Source of the DNA: an uncultured Bacilli bacterium
GTDB taxonomy: Bacteria; Bacillota_I; Bacilli_A; RF39; UBA660
Direction of reading: 5' to 3'
DNA: 7,093 bases
Assembly: GCA_947625005.1 (NCBI GenBank)
Contig: CANQNA010000068.1
Span: forward strand, 1 to 7,093
Part shown: positions 1 through 4,292 of the stretch, piece after piece
Layout of the letters: each line of letters opens with the position of its first letter
Position numbering within the stretch: the first letter of the stretch is position 1
Made by a program: the position numbers and the translations under genes
The notes under the pieces: model-generated
Database searches by the model: none
Told to the model about the DNA's origin: nothing
The model's input: the letters and a program-made list of their open reading frames with translations, nothing else

Positions 1-347
1 TCCTTATCTTTAACTTTTTGCATTAAAGTAATATTATGTTTCCAAGGTAATTGTGCAACCAGTTGCACAAATTCATCGTTATCATCCTTATATTCATTAT
101 AAAAAGATTTCATATATTTTAAATTACGAACCGAAAATCCTTTTAAATTAGGAAAAGATATTTTTAATTCTATTGCAACGTTATCAATAAATTTATTTCC
201 CCAATTACTATTTTCTTCTAAAGTTTTACCAATATTATAATATAAATTAACCAACTTTTTATTTGCATCACTCATAATTTCAAACTGCGTGTTAGTTATT
301 GCCGTTTTAATACTATTTGCTACTTCTTGAAATGATTTGTCTATCAT
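1..347 (-). CDS. YhcG/DUF1016-family protein, N-terminal part (runs off the window)
   Basis: This minus-strand gene begins at an ATG at 347-345 and leaves the window at base 1 with 115 complete codons read. A good ribosome binding site (AAAGGAGATG) sits just upstream, which fixes the start. The protein has the hallmarks of the DUF1016 N-terminal domain of YhcG-type proteins: an LVNLYYNIGK helix, a NWGNKFIDNVA segment, then GFSVRNLKYMKSF at about residues 68-80 and VAQLPWKHN at about 97-105. In full-length members (about 340 residues) this region precedes a PD-(D/E)XK nuclease domain, which would lie outside this window. The family is common in accessory and defence-rich regions, often near restriction-modification genes, but its role is not well defined. 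Family assignment is firm; any function in this host is inference. It lies outside the proposed mobile element. Confidence 0.88.
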   Translation of the reverse strand, partial: MIDKSFQEVANSIKTAITNTQFEIMSDANKKLVNLYYNIGKTLEENSNWGNKFIDNVAIELKISFPNLKGFSVRNLKYMKSFYNEYKDDNDEFVQLVAQLPWKHNITLMQKVKDK

Positions 348-370
348 AATTCATCTCCTTTGTATGATAT

Positions 371-403
371 ATTATAACAAATAAATAATAATTCTTGTAT
401 CAA
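371..403 (-). promoter_or_regulatory. Extended -10 promoter of the YhcG-like gene
   Basis: On the minus strand the sequence reads TGTTATAAT (rc of 371-379), a perfect extended -10, 24 bases upstream of the start codon. The TTGATA at rc 398-403 is 21 bases from the -10, too far for a standard -35, so the promoter probably relies on the extended -10. The same TGTTATAAT string occurs upstream of the large serine recombinase. Confidence 0.55.
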
Positions 404-436
404 TTTAATAAAGTTTAACATTTTTCGTTTAAAATT

Positions 437-458
437 TATTACCTAAATATTACCTAAA
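437..458. repeat. Perfect 11-bp tandem repeat (TATTACCTAAA x2)
   Basis: TATTACCTAAA occurs at 437-447 and again at 448-458 with no mismatch. The first nine bases, TATTACCTA, recur at 1003-1011 at the proposed left end of the element, and the inverse AGGTAA core recurs at 1017-1022 and 7029-7034. It could be a protein-binding or recombination motif, or a chance repeat in AT-rich DNA. Confidence 0.6.
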
Positions 459-521
459 AATCAATTCAAAGTTTTGAGTTAATTTCTATAAAACCTTATA
501 AAACTTAATAATACACAAAAA

Positions 522-559
522 TGAGAAAGCTTTCTCAGGGGTTTGGGGCAGAGTCCCAA
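522..559. repeat. 16-bp perfect palindrome followed by a GC-rich hairpin
   Basis: TGAGAAAGCTTTCTCA (522-537) is a perfect palindrome. Five bases later TTGGGG (543-548) can pair with TCCCAA (554-559) across a 5-base loop, with one G.T pair. There is no T-run on either side, so this is not an ordinary terminator. It is one of the few G/C-rich patches in the flank and belongs to no gene seen here. It may mark the end of another element or a lost gene, but this is not proven. Confidence 0.55.
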
Positions 560-803
560 TATAAATTATTATTTGTCTATCAGTTATTTCTAATTTTAAA
601 GTTACTTATTTTTTAACTTTTTTACTATTTATTACATTCTTAAATTATTTCTAATTTCAATATTTCTATTAATTAATTCAATTATAATTTTTCTCTATTT
701 CTAAAGAAAATGTAGTAGGACATTTTTATTTAAAAATCGTTTCTTTAAAGCGGACACTTTCACTCGATAGTCACATTTTATTAGTATGAAATGTAACTTA
801 CTT

Positions 804-832
804 TTGACAAATAACATATTTTATATTAGAAT
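804..832 (+). promoter_or_regulatory. tRNA-Cys promoter
   Basis: TTGACA (804-809) is a perfect -35 box, followed after exactly 17 bases by TAGAAT (827-832), a one-mismatch -10. Transcription would start near 839, about 14 bases before the mature tRNA. This is the strongest sigma-A type promoter in the window, as expected for a tRNA gene. Confidence 0.85.
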
Positions 833-852
833 GTTAAATGTATTAAAGAAAT

Positions 853-927
853 GGGTCTATAGCCAAGTGGTAAGGCGTGGGACTGCAACTCCCTGATTCG
901 TTGGTTCAAATCCGACTAGGCCCTCCA
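853..927 (+). tRNA. tRNA-Cys (anticodon GCA)
   Basis: The 75-base sequence folds as a full cloverleaf. The acceptor stem is GGGTCTA with TAGGCCC (one G.T pair). The D arm is GCC-AAGTGGTAA-GGC. The anticodon loop CTGCAAC gives anticodon GCA. The T arm is GTTGG-TTCAAAT-CCGAC. The discriminator base is T and CCA is encoded at 925-927. A GCA anticodon with U73 is what bacterial tRNA-Cys shows. The top pair of the anticodon stem (T with T) does not match, which is minor. It is a single tRNA gene with its own promoter and terminator. Although tRNA genes are common integration targets, no copy of its 3' end is found at the far end of the element. Confidence 0.95.
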
Positions 928-963
928 AATTAAAATACCTACAAAATTATTGTAGTTGAAATT

Positions 964-1002
964 AAAAAGCCATTGTAAATAAAGGATTTGCAATGGTTTT
1001 TG
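964..1002 (+). terminator. Rho-independent terminator of tRNA-Cys
   Basis: CCATTG (970-975) pairs with CAATGG (991-996), extended by a G.T pair and A-T pairs from the preceding A-run, and is followed by TTTTT (997-1001). It ends the tRNA transcript 26 bases before the next gene. It should therefore insulate that gene from tRNA transcription. Confidence 0.75.
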
Positions 1003-1026
1003 TATTACCTATAGTTAGGTAAAAAA
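1003..1026. other. Candidate left attachment site (attL)
   Basis: The dyad TTACCTATAGTTAGGTAA (1005-1022) has 7-bp perfect arms around TAGT. Its right half lies within the 12-bp TTAGGTAAAAAA (1015-1026) that recurs at 7027-7038. Serine integrase sites typically have a short shared core with imperfect dyad symmetry, so this fits. The position, between the host tRNA terminator and the first element gene, also fits. The AGGT in the core is the only Shine-Dalgarno-like sequence for the gene that follows. Confidence 0.35.
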
Positions 1027-1028
1027 TT

Positions 1029-1316
1029 ATGAGAATTTTAAGTAAAAAATTAATTAAAGAAATAGAATTTGAAAAAAGAATTGAAGATATTTGTAGTTTT
1101 AATAATGCTAAATGTGAGATAAAACAAGGAAAGATATTAAATATTAAAGATACTAATATTGCTTTTATTGAACCGCATAAAATAAACATTAGTATTAAAG
1201 GAAAAAATATTTTGTTATTATATTTTAATAAAAATAATTTGTTTTTATATAATAGAAGTATGCCCATAACGGTTGCACAATTAACTAATTTATTAAAAGA
1301 ACTTAAGGAGTGCTAA
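1029..1316 (+). CDS. Unknown 95-aa protein, translationally coupled to Rep
   Basis: I do not recognise this protein. It has a basic, charged N-terminal third (IL-SKKLIKEIEFEKR) and then an alternating hydrophobic pattern at about residues 35-75 (ILNIKDTNIAF, INISIKGKNILLLYF) that suggests beta strands. It ends in a short helical stretch (VAQLTNLLKELKEC). There is no signal peptide or clear membrane helix. The start is weakly supported: only AGGT at 1017-1020, eight bases upstream, acts as a ribosome site, and that lies in a small inverted repeat. Its stop codon is one base before the ATG of the Rep gene, whose own strong ribosome site (AAGGAG) is inside this frame, so the two are co-translated. 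A role in replication or its control is inferred from position only. No promoter fits between the upstream terminator and this gene. Confidence 0.75.
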   Translation: MRILSKKLIKEIEFEKRIEDICSFNNAKCEIKQGKILNIKDTNIAFIEPHKINISIKGKNILLLYFNKNNLFLYNRSMPITVAQLTNLLKELKEC

Positions 1317-1317
1317 T

Positions 1318-2031
1318 ATGGAAAGAAAAATGGGTTTTTGGACTTTAGAAATTGGAGCCAAATTTAAAAATGAGCAAGAAGTAAGGAAATTACAAAAGAA
1401 TATAATAGATAAATTTAGATATGAGTGTAATAAACATGAATACTATATGGTGCAAGCAATAGTAGGAATAAGTAATACTAATAGCAATTATGTTTGTGGA
1501 AAATATTATAAAAGTTGCGGTAAGGTTGGAAGACCTAAAAAAGTAAAAGATATAGTAAAAGAAAATGATATTGCCAAAATTACATATGGAGAATTACATA
1601 CGGATTGGCACATACATATTTTTGTTTTAAGTAGTCCAAGTGAAGTATTAGCTAGAGATATAAAAAAGTATGTTGATAAAAATTGGAATGTTGGTACTAC
1701 ATACAAAAAAATTAAAGGCCATGATAAAACTTATATAAATATAGGAATGTTATTTTATATAGCCAACCAAAGTGATACGGTTATGTTTTATGGTAGTGGA
1801 GACAATAGATTTAAATACAGCTTTAGAAATATGTATGAAGCCTCAGTTAAAAAATATAGTTATTTAAAAACGGACTTAAAATACATAAGTGATGAAGACT
1901 ATAGAGAAGCAAAAGATAAAGCATACAATGATATGGTAAATTATTTTAATGGCTTTTGTGATGTTGAACTAAAATGTAAGCAAGAGCAAGAATTTATGCA
2001 AAAAGTAAACCGCAATAGATATAAAAAATGA
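1318..2031 (+). CDS. Probable HUH-type rolling-circle replication initiator (Rep)
   Basis: This 237-aa protein shows the layout of small HUH endonucleases, which nick one DNA strand at an origin and stay joined to it through a tyrosine. An N-terminal strand-helix-strand unit (FWTLEI near residue 7, YYMVQAIVG near 42-50) precedes the metal-binding motif WHIHIFV at 97-103, with His98 and His100, and GELH at 91-94. The candidate catalytic tyrosine is Tyr147 in FYIANQ (146-151), where related proteins usually have Y-x-x-K; here the lysine is replaced by asparagine. An AT-hook-like GRPKK lies at 71-75. The ATG follows AAGGAG by seven bases and the previous stop by one. The neighbouring non-coding stretch downstream could hold its target. 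It could also be a mobilisation relaxase rather than a Rep; the family call rests on motifs read by eye. Confidence 0.55.
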   Translation: MERKMGFWTLEIGAKFKNEQEVRKLQKNIIDKFRYECNKHEYYMVQAIVGISNTNSNYVCGKYYKSCGKVGRPKKVKDIVKENDIAKITYGELHTDWHIHIFVLSSPSEVLARDIKKYVDKNWNVGTTYKKIKGHDKTYINIGMLFYIANQSDTVMFYGSGDNRFKYSFRNMYEASVKKYSYLKTDLKYISDEDYREAKDKAYNDMVNYFNGFCDVELKCKQEQEFMQKVNRNRYKK

Positions 2032-2183
2032 ATAAAGGACTGAAAATAAAGAGTATTAGAATTAAAATATTATATTGATTTAAAGGGCACTATATAAAAA
2101 AAGTATAAATAAAAAGGTTCCCATTTAATATATATAAAAATATAAATAATAATAGTAATAATAGTAGTAATAGCATAAAACAC

Positions 2184-2213
2184 AGTATTAGTAGTATAAA
2201 CAGTAGTAATACT
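2184..2213. repeat. Inverted repeat in the AGTA-rich tract
   Basis: AGTATTA (2184-2190) and TAATACT (2207-2213) are perfect 7-bp inverted arms with a 16-base loop. It lies in a tract of AGTAGTA/AGTAATA units after the Rep gene. Such a hairpin could present a nick site for a HUH Rep, but the tract is low-complexity and chance pairing is possible. Confidence 0.4.
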
Positions 2214-2332
2214 AAAAACATACGATAGCATTAATATAAAACTAAAACATTAACTAAAAAGGCCTATATTAATTTTTAATACCATAAAAAACATACAAAT
2301 TTAATTTAAAAAAATGTTGCCCATAGTAAAAT

Positions 2333-2350
2333 AATAGTATTAATAGTATT
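2333..2350. repeat. Perfect 9-bp tandem repeat (AATAGTATT x2)
   Basis: AATAGTATT at 2333-2341 is repeated at once at 2342-2350. Two adjoining copies of this size could form a protein-binding site (iteron or operator) near a replication gene. With only two copies in AT-rich DNA, the meaning is uncertain. Confidence 0.5.
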
Positions 2351-2389
2351 TAAATGCCGCTTTATAAAGGTAGTATAGCCGAAGAACTT

Positions 2390-2418
2390 TTTAAAATATA
2401 AATACTAGGTTGTATAAT
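2390..2418 (+). promoter_or_regulatory. Candidate promoter of a small RNA
   Basis: TATAAT (2413-2418) is a perfect -10 with TTTAAA (2390-2395, 4 of 6 matches) 17 bases upstream. Transcription would start at about 2425, exactly where the hairpin-forming small-RNA candidate begins. In AT-rich DNA such boxes are common, so the support comes mainly from this fit. Confidence 0.35.
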
Positions 2419-2423
2419 AGGTT

Positions 2424-2480
2424 ATAGCAAAAAATACAGGTTTTATTGGGTATCCTAGAGCAAACTTTTTGCTATTTTTT
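2424..2480 (+). ncRNA. Candidate small structured RNA of about 55 nt
   Basis: ATAGCAAAAA (2424-2433) is perfectly complementary to TTTTTGCTAT (2466-2475), which runs straight into a T-run (2475-2480). The right arm can instead pair locally: AGCAAA (2459-2464) with TTTGCT (2468-2473) around a 3-base loop, also followed by Ts. So one arm serves two mutually exclusive hairpins, both ending in a terminator-like tail. A promoter-like TATAAT lies just upstream. This could be a short counter-transcribed or copy-control RNA, or a transcription attenuator. It runs convergent with, and beyond the end of, the repressor gene, so it could pair with that mRNA's 3' region. No known RNA family was recognised. 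Confidence 0.35.
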
Positions 2481-2593
2481 AAGCTATTTGCTAGGGCATT
2501 TTTTTTAGACGCTTAAGGCATTTTATAGTTAGTTAAATAAAATATACCAGAGCCATATTAAAAGCCGCTGTGCATTAGCAAAAATGGCAAAAA

Positions 2594-2941
2594 TTAAGTA
2601 TTTGCTTTATCTATTAATGCAGTAATATAGGCTTCTACTAGTTCTTGGTCTTTTTTACTTAAACTATTTATTTTACTGCAAAGCAAAAATTGGCTATCGG
2701 TCATATTTCGTGGTTTTAAATCTTTAATAGGTAAATCATAAGTAGTACGGCAAAGTAAGTAATCTATACTAGTATTAAAATAATCAGCTAATTTTATCAG
2801 TACTTCTGTGCTTGGTACAATTTTAAATCTTTCGTAGGAGCTTATAGTTTCTTGGCTAAGTTCTAAATCCATAGCTAATTTTAGTTGGTAAATATCTTTT
2901 TTAACCCGCAATTCTTTAATATTATTCTTAATAGTCTTCAC
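2594..2941 (-). CDS. XRE-family transcriptional regulator (repressor)
   Basis: The 115-aa product is a Cro/CI-type DNA-binding protein. An HTH_3 domain fills about residues 6-62: IKELRVKKDIYQLKLAMDL, LSQETISSYERF as the recognition-helix region, then VPSTEVLIKLADYFNTSIDYLL, a textbook ending for this fold. The C-terminal tail (about 80-115) is helical and charged and may serve dimerisation. The start codon is GTG at 2941-2939, preceded six bases earlier by AGGTGAT, which fits the anti-Shine-Dalgarno sequence; the nearby ATG is out of frame. It is transcribed away from the zinc-ribbon gene, and the 173-base divergent gap holds a candidate operator. By analogy with other mobile elements it probably keeps element genes silent; its actual targets are not shown by the sequence. 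Confidence 0.92.
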   Translation of the reverse strand: MKTIKNNIKELRVKKDIYQLKLAMDLELSQETISSYERFKIVPSTEVLIKLADYFNTSIDYLLCRTTYDLPIKDLKPRNMTDSQFLLCSKINSLSKKDQELVEAYITALIDKANT

Positions 2942-2978
2942 AGCATTATCACCTATATATAATTTTAAAAAAATTTAG

Positions 2979-2992
2979 AACTAGCAATAGTT
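2979..2992. promoter_or_regulatory. Candidate operator for the XRE repressor
   Basis: AACTAGCAATAGTT is a perfect 5-bp dyad around a 4-base centre, the size and shape of many CI/XRE operators. It lies 38-51 bases upstream of the repressor start, in the divergent gap shared with the zinc-ribbon gene. On the minus strand it overlaps a TTGCTA that could be part of a -35. Binding is inferred from position and symmetry only. Confidence 0.35.
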
Positions 2993-3026
2993 TTGAGAAT
3001 ACGAGTGCATATTATTAAAAATGGTA

Positions 3027-3055
3027 TTTATTTTTAAACTTTTATAATATATAAT
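3027..3055 (+). promoter_or_regulatory. Candidate promoter of the zinc-ribbon gene
   Basis: Two TATAAT boxes occur close together (3043-3048 and 3050-3055). The second has a poor -35 (TTTATT, 3027-3032) at 17 bases. A start near 3062 would leave a leader of about 50 bases. Either box could be used, and the -35 is weak enough that an activator or absence of the repressor may matter. Confidence 0.35.
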
Positions 3056-3114
3056 GTAATTATAAAAATTATTAATGATTATTTTTAGAAATGAAGGAGT
3101 GAAAAAAATTAATT

Positions 3115-3972
3115 ATGAATAATGATAGTAAAATGAAAAAATGCATATATTGTAGAAGTGAAATTGATTATCACGCAGTATATTGCCCACATTGTGCAAA
3201 ACCGCAAGGAAAAACCAAAATATGTCCATATTGTAAAACAGAAATATTAAAAAGTGAAAAAGTAAATTGCCCAAATTGTGGTAAAAACTTAAAGAAGGTA
3301 AACTATATTATAATTGGATTTTTTATATTTTTTGGATTATTAGCTATTGCTATGGGCCAAGTTAGTCCAAATACAACTAATAATAGTAATAAAACATCTA
3401 CTGCTCAAATAATTAAAGTTATGAATGTAGATGAAATACAAGCAAATGAAATAATAAATGTTTTAAATAGTGTTGGAGTAAGCAATATAAATAAAATTGC
3501 AAGAGATGATGGTTTAGATGATTATTATTGGAATGGTGGTACTGATAAAGGTTATAGAGTAGCCTATAGTGATTTTAATACAAATGATATACATAGGACT
3601 GTTATTGTAAATCTTAATGATGACGGTTCTGTATTAGCTGTTAAAATGGCAGCCCCAGACGCTCCAGTATTATATGAAAATGGAGAAATAAAAGATTATT
3701 TAACTAATTACACAATGAATGATGAAGAAAGATATAATTATAAAAAATTAGCAGATGACTTAATGTTACAAGTTTTAAAATCCCCATCTACTGCAAAATT
3801 CCCAAAAATTAGTGAATATAGTTTTGGAAAAGAAAAAGGCATTGTTACTGTACAAGGATATGTTGATAGTCAAAATAGCTTTGGTGCCACTGTTAGAGGC
3901 GATTTCCAAGTTAAATTTAACGGAAGCACAGCTATCTCATTAATTTTTGAAGGTAAAGAATATTTAAATTAA
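3115..3972 (+). CDS. Membrane-anchored zinc-ribbon protein with an exported C-terminal domain
   Basis: This 285-aa protein has three parts. Residues 10-55 carry four CxxC pairs (Cys10/13, 24/27, 37/40, 52/55), two zinc ribbons in tandem. Residues 63-81 form one hydrophobic membrane helix (VNYIIIGFFIFFGLLAIAMG). An Asn/Thr/Ser-rich linker leads to a soluble domain of about 200 residues, probably outside the membrane. Its end carries LKSPSTAKFP (about 224-233) and VDSQNSFGATVRGDF (about 251-265), a pattern I recall from uncharacterised proteins of phages and mobile elements. The ribosome site AAGGAG (3094-3099) is 15 bases from the ATG, longer than usual, but no better in-frame start exists. 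It is a single gene with its own terminator, divergent from the repressor. It may be cargo acting at the cell surface; its function is unknown. Confidence 0.85.
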   Translation: MNNDSKMKKCIYCRSEIDYHAVYCPHCAKPQGKTKICPYCKTEILKSEKVNCPNCGKNLKKVNYIIIGFFIFFGLLAIAMGQVSPNTTNNSNKTSTAQIIKVMNVDEIQANEIINVLNSVGVSNINKIARDDGLDDYYWNGGTDKGYRVAYSDFNTNDIHRTVIVNLNDDGSVLAVKMAAPDAPVLYENGEIKDYLTNYTMNDEERYNYKKLADDLMLQVLKSPSTAKFPKISEYSFGKEKGIVTVQGYVDSQNSFGATVRGDFQVKFNGSTAISLIFEGKEYLN

Positions 3973-3979
3973 ATTTGAT

Positions 3980-4011
3980 AAATAAGTCTATTTTGACTTA
4001 TTTTTAATTTT
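3980..4011 (+). terminator. Terminator after the zinc-ribbon gene
   Basis: AAATAAGTC (3980-3988) pairs perfectly with GACTTATTT (3995-4003) around a 6-base loop. A T-rich tail (TTAATTTT) follows. It begins eight bases after the stop codon, so it should end the zinc-ribbon transcript. Confidence 0.75.
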
Positions 4012-4101
4012 AAGTATGATATGTATAAATTATATTATTTGTAGTAAAAAATTAATATAAATAATGAATTTTAGCGATAATTTAAAAAAGTGTAATTTTA
4101 C

Positions 4102-4138
4102 AAAGACTTTAAAATTATATATTTTAGGGTCTTTTTTT
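4102..4138 (+). terminator. Second strong hairpin terminator with no gene directly before it
   Basis: The 14-base arms at 4102-4115 and 4121-4134 pair fully (12 Watson-Crick and 2 G.T pairs) with a 5-base loop, then TTTT. It is longer than the terminator at 3980 and lies about 100 bases beyond it. No reading frame lies between the two, so it is either a backup insulator or the end of a short untranslated RNA. Confidence 0.75.
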
Positions 4139-4162
4139 ATTTAAAAAAGTATATTTATGACT

Positions 4163-4191
4163 TTATAAATATTTAGAAAGTAGTTTATAGT
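4163..4191 (+). promoter_or_regulatory. Candidate promoter of the 76-aa gene / resolvase operon
   Basis: TTATAA (4163-4168) and TATAGT (4186-4191) are 17 bases apart, with 4 of 6 and 5 of 6 consensus matches. It lies just after the strong terminator and would give a leader of about 90 bases containing the long inverted repeat. Chance matches are frequent at this base composition. Confidence 0.3.
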
Positions 4192-4225
4192 TTTACAAAG
4201 GCTAAAAAATTTTTAATTTTTAAAA

Positions 4226-4292
4226 TTTCACTCTTTATTTTTCGCCAAGAAGGACTTATTTTATTATTGTAAAGGAGGAATAAAGAGTGAAA
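4226..4292 (+). promoter_or_regulatory. Long inverted repeat masking the Shine-Dalgarno and start codon
   Basis: Bases 4226-4239 (TTTCACTCTTTATT) are perfectly complementary to 4279-4292 (AATAAAGAGTGAAA). Pairing can continue inward over 4240-4243 with 4275-4278 (two G.T pairs, then T-A and C-G), giving an 18-bp stem with a loop of about 31 bases. The right arm covers most of the Shine-Dalgarno sequence AAAGGAGG (4271-4278) and the whole GTG start codon (4287-4289). In RNA this fold would block ribosome entry, so the gene looks translationally gated. The stem as DNA could instead be a recombinase or repressor site. Confidence 0.55.

Larger units (their letters stand above)
404..803. other. 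Non-coding left flank with no recognised gene
   Basis: About 400 bases between the YhcG promoter and the tRNA promoter contain no convincing reading frame. Besides the tandem repeat and palindrome listed separately, it holds weak AT-rich hairpins: AAAGTTA/TAACTTT at 598-604 and 614-620, and AAAATG/CATTTT at 707-712 and 721-726. Two direct GGACA motifs lie at 718-722 and 752-756. The last 100 bases are less AT-rich than the rest and could be the worn end of an insertion sequence, but no transposase is present. Confidence 0.5.
2032..2593. other. Non-coding stretch, possible replication origin or copy-control region
   Basis: About 560 bases between the Rep gene and the end of the repressor gene have frequent stops on both strands and no convincing gene. 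The first half is dominated by AGTA/TAG/AATA triplet-like repeats (about 2140-2215) and includes the hairpin AGTATTA/TAATACT (2184-2190 and 2207-2213). A perfect 9-bp tandem repeat follows at 2333-2350, then a candidate small RNA at 2424-2480. Near the end GCCAT (2552-2556) can pair with ATGGC (2584-2588). Its place directly after rep, its AT-richness and its short repeats are what an origin could look like, but no known nick-site sequence was recognised. Confidence 0.4.

Noticed and set aside
400..520. Remnant of a tyrosine integrase upstream of the YhcG-like gene on the minus strand
   Set aside because: The region looked like DNA often found beside integrase ends, but all three minus-strand frames have stops and no catalytic motif is present.
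772..793. ACATTT/AAATGT hairpin before the tRNA promoter
   Set aside because: Only 6 bp of A/T-rich pairing with a 10-base loop and no T-run; it is not distinguishable from chance.
853..927. tRNA-Cys as the integration target
   Set aside because: No copy of the 3' end of the tRNA (GGTTCAAATCCGAC and onwards) is found near the right end of the element, and the tRNA keeps its own terminator.
962..1267. Open frame of 101 codons on the minus strand
   Set aside because: It is antisense to the first element gene and to the tRNA terminator, has no ribosome binding site, and its hydrophobic product is what A/T-rich coding DNA gives when read backwards.
2028..2078. 16-codon frame (MNKGLKIKSIRIKILY) overlapping the rep stop as ATGA
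   Set aside because: The overlap suggests coupling, but there is no ribosome site, the product is tiny and basic, and such frames arise easily in this base composition.
2140..2215. CRISPR-like repeats
   Set aside because: The units are 3-7 bases of AGTA/AATA type with no constant repeat length, no spacers and no cas genes.
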